From NCBI GenBank assembly GCA_020201485.1, contig JAIVGT010000218.1:1-7937 (forward strand): a DNA stretch of 7,937 bases, in the 5' to 3' direction. The position numbers and the translations under genes are program-made. The notes under the pieces were generated by a model that worked only from the letters and a program-made list of their open reading frames with translations, did not search any database and was not told where the DNA came from. The DNA is from Halobacteriales archaeon (lineage in GTDB: Archaea; Thermoplasmatota; SW-10-69-26; JACQPN01; JAIVGT01). Below are positions 1-6,299 of this stretch, in pieces (within the stretch, counting starts at the first letter, position 1; every line of letters begins with the position of its first letter).

Positions 1-543
1 ACCGTCGCCCCGGCGTTCGCCCTCGGCCATCACGACGCGGAAGGCGTGTACGCCATCCACAGCGAGCCGGCCATCGTCGACGACGTGCTCGACGCCTTGC
101 CGTTCCAGCCGGTGGGCGACCACTTCCTCGTGCCCGGCGTGGCCATCCCGGGCGTGACGGACGGCGCGAATCCCGCGGGTTGCACCGGCACCGCCCCGGC
201 GAGCACGGGTTGCACGACCGGCATGCACCTCAGCTTCTTCATCGAGCAGACGGGCTTCCTCGCCGCGGACTTCCCCCACTACACCGGCACCATCGAGTCG
301 AAGGAGGTGTGGCTCACGCCCGCGACCGGCCCGGTCGTCCCCGAAGGCGCGCTCACGTTCCGGTGCGACGTCGTGGACGGGTTCTTCGCCCGCTGCGGCA
401 CGGTCGCGACGCTCCTCGCCCCCGGGCCCCTGGAGTTCCCGCCGCCCGGCACGGTGTACGCGCACACGTGCGCGAGCTACGACCTGGGCACGACTGCCCC
501 GGGCGGTTCCGGCCCGTGGCGCTGCTTCGTGGACCACCGCTGA
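1..543 (+). CDS. Secreted cysteine-containing protein of unknown function, 5' end cut by the window
   Basis: The reading frame is open from base 1 to a TGA at 541-543, giving at least 180 residues. The true start lies outside the window; the GTG at 46 is in frame, but nothing upstream marks it as the start. The first visible residues (TVAPAFALGHHDAEG) look like the end of a signal peptide followed by the mature chain, so the protein is probably exported. Six cysteines are visible, at residues 61, 71, 122, 132, 157 and 175 counted from base 1. Two pairs share the same ten-residue step (61/71 and 122/132), which suits disulfide pairing outside the cell. The rest is rich in Gly, Pro, Thr and aromatic residues, like a small beta-rich domain. 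I recognise no catalytic motif or named family. There is no C-terminal membrane anchor. The next gene on the same strand begins 59 nt later. That the frame is coding is fairly sure; export is an inference. Confidence 0.72.
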   Translation, partial: TVAPAFALGHHDAEGVYAIHSEPAIVDDVLDALPFQPVGDHFLVPGVAIPGVTDGANPAGCTGTAPASTGCTTGMHLSFFIEQTGFLAADFPHYTGTIESKEVWLTPATGPVVPEGALTFRCDVVDGFFARCGTVATLLAPGPLEFPPPGTVYAHTCASYDLGTTAPGGSGPWRCFVDHR

Positions 544-602
544 GCCCGGGAGGCAGGCGCGAAGGTTCAAGCCGCCGCTGGCCCTCCGCGGGACGGAAGC
601 CC

Positions 603-1763
603 ATGAAGTCCCGCATCCAGCGCATCTTCGCCCACGCGCCCGAGGGCCTGGAGTCCATCGTCCTCTTCAACGCCGAGGCCCCGCACCTCGACCACGCGTT
701 CTTCTATGCGACGGACCTGGTGCAGGGCGGGCTGTTCGAGGGCGGCATGGCTGTGCTGCGCAACGACGGCAGCTGCACCATCCTCACGAACGAGCTGGAG
801 GAGCAGAGCGCGCGCCGCGCCAAGGAAGCCGAAGTCCTCGTGTTCCACAACCGGCAGGAGCGCAACGAGCTGCTCAGCAAGGCCATCGGGGGCGCGAGCA
901 AGGTCGGCTTCAACGCGCGCGAGACGGTGTACAGCAACGTGGTGGGCCTGCGCGAGGCGCTGCCGGGCGCCGAGTGGGTCGACGTCGGCAGCGCGGTGAT
1001 GCAGGCGCGCATGGTGAAGGACCGCATCGAGGTCGCGCGCATCCGCAAAGCGGCGCGCATCGCGAGCAAGGTCGCCGACAAGATCCCCCAGATGCTGGCC
1101 GAGGGCATGACGGAGAGCCAGCTCAGCGCGGAGATGAACGCCGCCATGCAGCGCGGGGGGGCAGCGGGCCCGAGCTTCACGACCATCGTCGCCTTCGGCG
1201 AGAACGCGGCTGAGCCGCACTACGCCCCGCAGCAGCGCAAGCTGCAGAAGAACGACTACGTGCTCTGCGACTTCGGCGCGCAGTTTGACCTGTACGCGAG
1301 CGACATCACGCGCACCTACGTCTTCGGCAAGGCGAGCGCGAAGCAGCGCGAGGTGTACGACATCGTGCGGCGGGCCCAGCAGGTGGGGTTCGACCTGTGC
1401 AAGGCCGGCGCGAGCTGCAAAGAGGTCCACGACAAGGTCGCCGAGGTCATCGACCGCACGAAGTACAAGGGCCGCTTCATCCACAGCACGGGCCATTCCC
1501 TGGGCCTGCAGGTGCACGACGGGGGCCGCATCGCCACGACGAGCGACCAGACCCTGGAAGCGGGCATGGTGTTCACGGTCGAGCCCGGCATCTACGTGCC
1601 CGGCTGGGGCGGCGTGCGCATCGAGGACGACGTGCTCATCACGAAGAACGGCTGCGAGCAGCTGACGACGAGCACGCGCGACCTCCTCGAGGTGGCGCTG
1701 CCGAAGCCTATGCCGAAGGCGAAGCCGGCCAAGGCCCAGCGGCCGACGAAGCGGAAGCGGTAG
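603..1763 (+). CDS. M24B family metallopeptidase (Xaa-Pro dipeptidase / aminopeptidase type)
   Basis: This 386-residue protein is a pita-bread-fold peptidase that should remove N-terminal residues next to proline using two metal ions, probably in the cytoplasm, since no signal peptide is seen. Residues 1 to about 125 form the creatinase-like N-terminal domain; the catalytic domain follows. All five metal ligands are visible: D223 and D234 (DFGAQFDLYASD, the usual 11-residue step), H298 (GHSLGL), E327 (VEPGIY) and E341 (VRIEDD). The accessory histidines H206 (EPHY) and H305 (VHD) are also present. The frame runs open upstream to 180, but homology begins at the ATG at 603, and the upstream part reads as out-of-frame noise over the previous gene. 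A weak purine-rich GGACGGAAG lies at 591-599. Residues 367-386 are a Lys/Arg/Pro tail with nine basic and no acidic residues, beyond the usual end of the fold. The family is very sure; dipeptidase versus aminopeptidase is not decided. Confidence 0.95.
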   Translation: MKSRIQRIFAHAPEGLESIVLFNAEAPHLDHAFFYATDLVQGGLFEGGMAVLRNDGSCTILTNELEEQSARRAKEAEVLVFHNRQERNELLSKAIGGASKVGFNARETVYSNVVGLREALPGAEWVDVGSAVMQARMVKDRIEVARIRKAARIASKVADKIPQMLAEGMTESQLSAEMNAAMQRGGAAGPSFTTIVAFGENAAEPHYAPQQRKLQKNDYVLCDFGAQFDLYASDITRTYVFGKASAKQREVYDIVRRAQQVGFDLCKAGASCKEVHDKVAEVIDRTKYKGRFIHSTGHSLGLQVHDGGRIATTSDQTLEAGMVFTVEPGIYVPGWGGVRIEDDVLITKNGCEQLTTSTRDLLEVALPKPMPKAKPAKAQRPTKRKR

Positions 1764-1868
1764 GCGGGCTCGCAGCCGGGCGCGGCGAACGCGGCGGAAC
1801 CGTTATCGCCGCGCGCGTCGAACCGGCTCCACTCAAGTCGGGACAAGAACCCAAGGACTTGGGCCCAA

Positions 1869-1891
1869 CAGGGGCCGTGATGCGGCCCCTG
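1869..1891. terminator. Perfect 9-bp hairpin between convergent genes, possible bidirectional terminator
   Basis: CAGGGGCCG (1869-1877) and its exact reverse complement CGGCCCCTG (1883-1891) enclose a 5-nt loop TGATG. The hairpin lies in the 141-nt gap between the ends of the peptidase gene (+) and the PEPCK-like gene (-), starting 13 nt past the stop codon of the latter. On the + strand a short pyrimidine run follows. A second small palindrome, CCCAAG-GA-CTTGGG, lies next to it at 1850-1863. CAAGTC at 1834-1839 could instead pair with GACTTG at 1856-1861. Archaeal termination usually relies on T-rich tracts, and none is strong here, so a terminator role is only plausible. Confidence 0.4.
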
Positions 1892-1904
1892 CTGACGCTC
1901 CTTC

Positions 1905-3158
1905 TCAGGCGCGCGGCAGCTTCCCCGCGCCGTCCGATCCGTGCTCGCCCAGCAGGTTCTTCAGGATGCGGTCGCGCGTGCGCCCGATGGACTCGCCCGG
2001 CGCGCCGGTGTTGATGATGATGCACTTCGCGTGCTGCATCTCGGCGCGGAAGAAGCGCTCCTGCGCGGCGTGGTCCGGCTGCAACAGATAGGGATTGTAC
2101 CACGGCTCGCTGCCGTACTTGCCCCACTGCTCCTTCGGGCCCGCGCCGGGGCGGATCATGGTCCTGCCCTCCTTGAGCACGGCGATGGCCGCGTCGGGCG
2201 TGAGCTCGACCTCGGCCGGGCTCTCGTGGTCGCGGCGCAGGAGCACGATGAGGTCCATCGGCGCGCGGTCGGCGACCTTGTGCGGGCCGAGCATCCACTC
2301 CCGGGGCAGGATGGCGCGCGCGTTGGCGAAGCCCCAGTAGCACCGCTCCTTGCCCTCGTCCTTGATGCCGCACGCCTCGCCCTTCTCGTGCAGGCACTTG
2401 CTCGGGTCCTCGACCACGTTCTCCAGCTTGCACCGCTCGAAGATGGGCTCGAGCCAGCGCTCCTCCTTCGCGTTCTCCGTGCGCACGTACAACCTGCGCT
2501 CCGGCTGCACGACCTCGAAGTGGAAGCCCTGCTCCTGGCCGGGCGGAGGGTGCCGGATGTAGATCCAGTCATCCCCGCACACCTTGCCCTCCGGGTGCTG
2601 GAACAGGCGGTTGACCTGCGTCGTCTTGCCCGTGCCCGTGGGCGCGATGATGACCACGCCGCGCCCCGCCACGATGCCGCACGCGCCGTGGATGCTGTGC
2701 GTGTGGAAGCGCTGCTCCAGGAGCTTCGCCGCCATGCCCAGGGCCCAGCTCTTGCACTGGCCGTAGTACTCCGTGTTGACGAACACGCTCGTGTCGCGGT
2801 CCGGGCAGTAGTAGGCGTGCGCGTCCATGCCCGGCACGCCGCTCACGCTGTAGATGAACGCCTGCGGCTGCACGCTGTCGTCGTTCGGGCCGGGCCACCA
2901 GTTCTCCTGCCAGAAGTCCGCCTGGTGCGGGCTGTTCGTGACCAAGCGCACGACGATGCCGTTGATGCGCGCGTCCCACTGGTAGGTGGAGCTGAAATGG
3001 AGCGAGGGCAGGACCTTGCGCAGCAGGTCGTCGAGCTGCTTCGGGCTGAGGTCCTTCGTGCTCGCCACGCGGCCCTGCGACGCGGTGTGGAAGTTGTTCA
3101 GCCGGCGCGCCGAGGGGGCGGGCACGGGCACGCGCCGGGGTTCCAAGGAGACCGCCAT
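1905..3158 (-). CDS. PEP carboxykinase / HPr kinase superfamily P-loop protein, short and non-canonical
   Basis: This 417-residue protein carries the nucleotide-binding core shared by ATP-type PEP carboxykinases and HPr kinases. Seen in order: VRLVTNSPHQADFW (70-83), like the PEPCK stretch around 'RFITEVAWQAHF'; TEYYGQCK (129-136), near the PEPCK YGGEMKK site; H157; the P-loop APTGTGKTT (172-180, K178); GDD (195-197), the metal/Walker B-like pair; WLEPIFERCKLENV (235-248); ANARAILP (278-285), matching PEPCK 'NTRxxYP' with R281; and INTGAPG (382-388) followed by TRDRIL (394-399), matching the C-terminal 'VNTGW...TRAII'. ATP-PEPCKs are about 520-540 residues; this one lacks the N-terminal segment with the substrate-binding arginine motif (RSPKDKF type). 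The second metal-site lysine aligns ambiguously. True PEP carboxykinase activity is therefore doubtful, and the substrate is unknown. The start at 3158 is chosen because a TATA-like box lies 25-31 nt upstream; a longer frame to 3224 would run through that box. Superfamily call firm, function open. Confidence 0.9.
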   Translation of the reverse strand: MAVSLEPRRVPVPAPSARRLNNFHTASQGRVASTKDLSPKQLDDLLRKVLPSLHFSSTYQWDARINGIVVRLVTNSPHQADFWQENWWPGPNDDSVQPQAFIYSVSGVPGMDAHAYYCPDRDTSVFVNTEYYGQCKSWALGMAAKLLEQRFHTHSIHGACGIVAGRGVVIIAPTGTGKTTQVNRLFQHPEGKVCGDDWIYIRHPPPGQEQGFHFEVVQPERRLYVRTENAKEERWLEPIFERCKLENVVEDPSKCLHEKGEACGIKDEGKERCYWGFANARAILPREWMLGPHKVADRAPMDLIVLLRRDHESPAEVELTPDAAIAVLKEGRTMIRPGAGPKEQWGKYGSEPWYNPYLLQPDHAAQERFFRAEMQHAKCIIINTGAPGESIGRTRDRILKNLLGEHGSDGAGKLPRA

Positions 3159-3182
3159 GATGCGGGCAGGCGCGGTCCGGGT

Positions 3183-3189
3183 CAAATAG
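3183..3189 (-). promoter_or_regulatory. TATA-like box for the PEPCK-like gene, leaderless transcript predicted
   Basis: Read on the minus strand, this is CTATTTG in an otherwise GC-rich gap. It sits 25-31 nt upstream of the ATG at 3158, the archaeal TATA-box distance if transcription begins at or next to the start codon. No Shine-Dalgarno precedes that ATG, which fits a leaderless mRNA. The same heptamer occurs at nearly the same distance upstream of the neighbouring SDR gene. It implies that the PEPCK-like gene has its own promoter although the SDR gene ends only 70 nt upstream. Confidence 0.6.
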
Positions 3190-3228
3190 GGTTGCGCCCC
3201 ATGTCGGCACCTTCCCGAACCCATCGGG

Positions 3229-4020
3229 TCACTCCGGGCCGTGGAGGAAGCGGGTCGAGCCCATGCTCAGCCCGCCGTCCACGACGAGGCACGCCCCGGT
3301 CACGTAGGGCGCGCTCGCCAGGTACAGCGCGGCTTGCCCGATGTCGTCCTGCTCGCCGAAGCGCTCCATGGGCACCATCTTCGCCACGCGCTCGCGCAGC
3401 TCGGGCGTGGGGAAGAGCTGGCCGCTCGCGCCGGGCGTGTCGATGGGGCCGGGGGCGATGGCGTTGCAGCGCACGCCGCGCGGGCCCCACTCCACGGCGC
3501 ACGTGCCGGTGAGGTTGAGCACGCCGGCCTTCGCCGCGCCGCTGTGGGCAGTCGCAGGAGCGGCGGTCCAGGCGTAGGTCGCCACGATGTTGATGATGCT
3601 GCCCTTCCGCTCCTCGAGCATCGGGAAGGCCGCCTTGCTGCAGTAGAACGTGCCGTCGAGCACGATGCCGAGCACGGCGCGCCACCCGTTCGGGCTCAGC
3701 TCCTCCACGCCGACGAGGAAATTCCCGGCGGCGTTGTTCACGAGCACGTCCAGCCCGCCCAGCTCGTCGCGCACCCCGTCCATGAGCGCCTGCACCTGGT
3801 CCGGCTGCCGCACGTCGAGGGTGCGCCACAAGACCTTCTGGCCGTGCTTCTCCAACTGCTCCGCCGCCGGCTTGAGGTGCTCCTCCTTGCGCGAGGCGAT
3901 GGCGACGTGCGCCCCGTGCGCTGCGAACGCGTCCGCCATGGCGAAGCCGAGGCCGGTGCCGCCGCCCGTGACGAGGCACACCTTGTCCTTGAGGAGGTCG
4001 GGGCGGAACGCGGAGCGCAT
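3229..4020 (-). CDS. Short-chain dehydrogenase, 2,4-dienoyl-CoA reductase-like
   Basis: This 263-residue SDR should reduce 2,4-dienoyl-CoA esters with NADPH, a step needed to beta-oxidise unsaturated fatty acids. The nucleotide site is TGGGTGLG (18-25), and R44-K45 after the second strand favour NADP(H). The usual YxxxK tyrosine is replaced by S160, with K164 kept. Instead Y149 lies 15 residues before K164, and N100 lies in NNAAGNF (95-101). From memory, this is the Asn-Tyr-Ser-Lys layout of human DECR1 (N148, Y199, S210, K214), including the 15-residue Tyr-Lys step. The opening FRPDLLKDKV and the AVEWGP and APGPI stretches also resemble animal dienoyl-CoA reductases. C-terminal VTGACLVVDGG (240-250) is standard. 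The length is close to the family norm. The ATG at 4020 is supported by a TATA-like box 24-30 nt upstream. No other beta-oxidation gene is in view. A trans-2-enoyl-CoA reductase is the main alternative. Confidence 0.95.
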   Translation of the reverse strand: MRSAFRPDLLKDKVCLVTGGGTGLGFAMADAFAAHGAHVAIASRKEEHLKPAAEQLEKHGQKVLWRTLDVRQPDQVQALMDGVRDELGGLDVLVNNAAGNFLVGVEELSPNGWRAVLGIVLDGTFYCSKAAFPMLEERKGSIINIVATYAWTAAPATAHSGAAKAGVLNLTGTCAVEWGPRGVRCNAIAPGPIDTPGASGQLFPTPELRERVAKMVPMERFGEQDDIGQAALYLASAPYVTGACLVVDGGLSMGSTRFLHGPE

Positions 4021-4043
4021 GGGCCGGGACCCGCGCCGCGCGC

Positions 4044-4050
4044 CAAATAG
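4044..4050 (-). promoter_or_regulatory. TATA-like box for the SDR gene, leaderless transcript predicted
   Basis: On the minus strand this reads CTATTTG, 24-30 nt upstream of the SDR ATG at 4020, with no ribosome-binding site between. It is the same heptamer at the same spacing, within 1 nt, as the one before the PEPCK-like gene. The spacing fits an archaeal TATA box and a transcript starting at the ATG. The 5' edge of the box overlaps the palindrome ATAGCTAT, which could in principle be an operator. Confidence 0.6.
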
Positions 4051-4217
4051 CTATGGTGCCCCCGCGGACAGCGCGCGCCCATCCCGGCATCGCCTTCGCC
4101 AGCCGCTCGTCGAACCCGTGGGGGAAGGTAAGCGCGCAGCGTGCTCGCAACCACCCGCTTGTCCGCCCAAGCAGGGCCATGGCCGGGCTTCTTGGCACGC
4201 ACGCCCGTGTCCGCGTC

Positions 4218-4222
4218 GGAGG
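4218..4222 (+). promoter_or_regulatory. Shine-Dalgarno GGAGG that decides the start of the CBM/FN3 gene
   Basis: GGAGG ends 8 nt before the GTG at 4231, an ideal distance. Starting there gives a compact signal peptide beginning MQSSAWTWLAVV. The earlier in-frame candidates (GTG 4141, TTG 4159, TTG 4192, GTG 4207) have no comparable site and would add a long polar lead before the hydrophobic stretch. Confidence 0.7.
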
Positions 4223-4230
4223 CTACGAAG

Positions 4231-5886
4231 GTGCAATCCTCGGCTTGGACGTGGTTGGCGGTCGTGCTGCTCGGCATCGGAGGGCTCGGTGGGCTCGCGG
4301 CGGGCCATGCGGGCCATGCGGCGGGCGTGACGCCCGAAGGAAGGCTGGAAGGCGAATCCTACACCGCTCTCGACGGCGGATGCGACCCGGACTTCGACGG
4401 GGAGCACACGCGCGTCATGGACGACGCGCGGACGAGCGCGGGCCAGTACGCCTTCGCGCCGCACGCCGGATGCGGCCTGACGTACGACGTGGACTTGGCG
4501 ACGGCGACCCGCTTCACCGGCTTCTGCTCCTTGGACGACCCCTTCCCGGCGAACCTCCGCGTCCTCGCGGACGGGACCGAGGTCGCCTCGGCCGCGCGGC
4601 TCGTGGGCACGGGCAACGCCTTCGTCTTCAACGCGTTCCCGGCCCCGGCATCCATCGCCGCCGGCCACCACACGCTGCGCGTCGAGTACGCGAACACGGG
4701 CAGCGCCCCGGAGTGGATCAACCTCTACCTCGACTACCTCCGCACGGATGCGCCCTCGTCCGACCCGCTGCCCCCGGCCCCGAGCGGCCTGCTGGCGGCG
4801 ACCGGCCCCGGCCGGGGTGAGGTGAGCCTCGCCTGGGAGCGGACGGGGAACGACTGCAGCACCATCGGCTACCGCATCTACCGCGGCGACGCCCCGGGCG
4901 AGGAGACGCTCCTCCGCCAAGTGGGCACGGTGCCGTCGTTCGTGGACAGCGGCCTCCCGGACGGCGCTGTGCGATGGTACCGGGTGAGCGCGGTCGGCGG
5001 CTCGGGCGAAGGACCGCGGAGCGCGGAGGTCATGGTCTCGGCACCGAGCCTGCCCGGCGCGCCCGCGAGCCTGCAGGCGCGGCCCGACGCCCCAAGCCTG
5101 TCCGCGGGGCGCGTGCGCCTGGCGTGGGACGCGCCCCTGGCGACCGGCGGCATCCCGCTCCTCGGCTACCACGTGTACCGGGGAACGGGCGTGGGCGACG
5201 AGCGCGACGTGGGCTTCACCACCGCCCGCGCGTTCACCGACACGCCGGGCACGCTCCTCGGCCTGCCCGACGCCACGGCCACGTACCACTACCGCGTCAC
5301 GGCCGGGAACGCCGTCGGCCAAGGCCCGGCCAGCGCCGAGGCGTGCAGCGCATCCAGCCCGTGGCCGGCAGGCCTCGCGCCGGCCCTGGGCAACCCGTGC
5401 CCCGCCGCCGACGGCACGACCGAGCGCACGCTCGCGGACGAGACCGTGCCCCTCGCCGTGGACGAGGCCACGCCGGCCGTGGACGAAGACGTCCTGCAGG
5501 TCGCGGGCGCGATGAGCAGCGCCTCGACCTACACGCTGCGCGCGAGCCTCGCCGGCCAGGAGCTGCCGCCCATCACCGTGTTCACCGGCGGGGTCGCGCT
5601 GCCCCGCCTGGACGCGGCGCTCCTCCACCTGCCCGGGGTCGCGGTCGAGGAGGGCGCATCGGTCCGCATCGTGCTCGCGGCGCGGAGCACGCCCCTCGCG
5701 CCGGTCTGCCTCGTCGCGGTCGGCGACGCGTGCACCGTGGCCCTGCCCACCGACCCCACGCGCCCCCAGGACACGGGCAACGCGCTCGTCGTGCGCGCCG
5801 AGGTCCGCGACCAGGAGGGACGCATCCTCGCGCAGCAGGGGCTGGCCGTGCCCCTGGTGGGGCAGGCCGTGGCGGCGCTGCCGTGA
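4231..5886 (+). CDS. Secreted protein with CBM6-like domain and two fibronectin type III domains
   Basis: This 551-residue protein is predicted to be exported and to act at or outside the cell surface. Residues 6-25 are hydrophobic, and an Ala/Gly/His-rich stretch (22-32) offers a signal-peptidase site. Residues about 34-173 look like a CBM6/CBM35-type beta-sandwich: GRLEGESY near the start, LRVLADGTEV in the middle, and IAAGHHTLRVEY with NLYLDYL at the end, resembling the usual 'EAE', 'G...l.v' and terminal 'D.i' strands. Two fibronectin type III domains follow, at about 182-272 and 277-373, with VSLAW/YRIYRG/YRVSAV and VRLAWD/YHVYRG/YRVTAG signatures. Residues about 374-551 are an unrecognised, probably beta-rich region with a C493/C501 pair. 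There is no C-terminal anchor and no recognisable catalytic residue, so binding or adhesion is more likely than hydrolysis. Its stop overlaps the start of the winged-helix gene. FN3 domains are sure; the CBM call is moderate. Confidence 0.87.
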   Translation: MQSSAWTWLAVVLLGIGGLGGLAAGHAGHAAGVTPEGRLEGESYTALDGGCDPDFDGEHTRVMDDARTSAGQYAFAPHAGCGLTYDVDLATATRFTGFCSLDDPFPANLRVLADGTEVASAARLVGTGNAFVFNAFPAPASIAAGHHTLRVEYANTGSAPEWINLYLDYLRTDAPSSDPLPPAPSGLLAATGPGRGEVSLAWERTGNDCSTIGYRIYRGDAPGEETLLRQVGTVPSFVDSGLPDGAVRWYRVSAVGGSGEGPRSAEVMVSAPSLPGAPASLQARPDAPSLSAGRVRLAWDAPLATGGIPLLGYHVYRGTGVGDERDVGFTTARAFTDTPGTLLGLPDATATYHYRVTAGNAVGQGPASAEACSASSPWPAGLAPALGNPCPAADGTTERTLADETVPLAVDEATPAVDEDVLQVAGAMSSASTYTLRASLAGQELPPITVFTGGVALPRLDAALLHLPGVAVEEGASVRIVLAARSTPLAPVCLVAVGDACTVALPTDPTRPQDTGNALVVRAEVRDQEGRILAQQGLAVPLVGQAVAALP

Positions 5887-6299
5887 CCCGGCCGCGCGAC
5901 GCCGTGCTCGCCGCGGTGCGCGCCGCGCCCGGCGCCAGCCTGGCCGAGGTGGCGCGCGCCGCAGGCGTGGCGCACTCCGTGGCGAAGTACCACGTGGACC
6001 GGCTCGAAGCCGCCGGCCTGGTGCGCACGGAGCGGCGGGGCAAGCGCCGGCACTGCGTCGCCACCGGGGCGTGCGCTTCCCCGCGCGCGCTCGCCGGCAG
6101 CCCGGGGGCGCGGCTCGTGCTCGCCCGCCTCGACGACCTGGGCCAGGCGGCTCCGCTGCGGGACGTGGCGCAGGGGCTGCCCATGGGCAAGACGGGCGTG
6201 CGCTGGCACCTCGACCGCCTGGCGCGCGCCGGCCTCGTGGACCGCCAGGGCGCGCCCGGCCGGGTGCGCTACCGCTCGACCGGGGCCTGCGGGCCATGA
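5883..6299 (+). CDS. Tandem winged-helix DNA-binding regulator
   Basis: This 138-residue cytoplasmic protein contains two winged-helix domains. The first (about 5-60) has SLAEVARAAGV followed by the recognition helix HSVAKYHVDRL (31-41) and a wing (RRGKRRHCV). The second (about 77-132) has APLRDVAQGLP, then KTGVRWHLDRL (103-113) and a wing (GRVRYRS). Both halves end in the same tag, xxTGAC (60-64 and 132-136), which points to internal duplication. Such proteins (MarR/ArsR-like folds) bind DNA as transcription factors; target and signal are unknown, and no ligand domain is present. The GTG start at 5883 forms GTGA with the stop of the CBM/FN3 gene, so the two are probably co-transcribed and translationally coupled. 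The 3' end overlaps the end of the convergent kinase gene by 31 nt. The frame continues upstream beyond 5883, but that part only shadows the FN3 gene. Confidence in the fold is high. Confidence 0.88.
   Translation: MTRPRDAVLAAVRAAPGASLAEVARAAGVAHSVAKYHVDRLEAAGLVRTERRGKRRHCVATGACASPRALAGSPGARLVLARLDDLGQAAPLRDVAQGLPMGKTGVRWHLDRLARAGLVDRQGAPGRVRYRSTGACGP

Larger units (their letters stand above)
4021..4230. other. Divergent intergenic region between the SDR and CBM/FN3 genes
   Basis: This 210-nt gap separates two genes transcribed away from each other. On the SDR side it holds the TATA-like box, which lies within an A/T island containing the 8-bp palindrome ATAGCTAT (4047-4054). On the other side it holds a strong Shine-Dalgarno for the CBM/FN3 gene. 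I see no clear TATA box for that gene in the GC-rich stretch 4130-4215. An in-frame TAA at 4129-4131 limits how far upstream it could start. No further gene is supported here. Confidence 0.6.

Noticed and set aside
564..571. GGTTCAAG as a possible TATA-like element before the peptidase gene
   Set aside because: Only weakly A/T-rich, unlike CTATTTG, and 32-39 nt from the ATG, further than the other two boxes.
180..602. N-terminal extension of the peptidase frame up to 180
   Set aside because: This part translates to Arg/His/Pro-rich noise and overlaps the preceding coding frame. M24 homology begins at the ATG at 603.
3159..3224. Upstream start at 3224 for the PEPCK-like protein
   Set aside because: It would put the TATA-like box inside the coding region, and the added 22 residues show no homology.
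1941..3512. Long + strand open frame (523 codons) antisense to the PEPCK-like and SDR genes
   Set aside because: It is rich in Arg, Ala, Val and Leu with no domain, and lies opposite two genes with clear motifs. It is the usual by-product of GC-rich third positions.
4141..4230. Earlier GTG start (4141) for the CBM/FN3 protein
   Set aside because: It would add 30 polar residues before the signal peptide, and it lacks a ribosome-binding site; GGAGG at 4218-4222 points to 4231.
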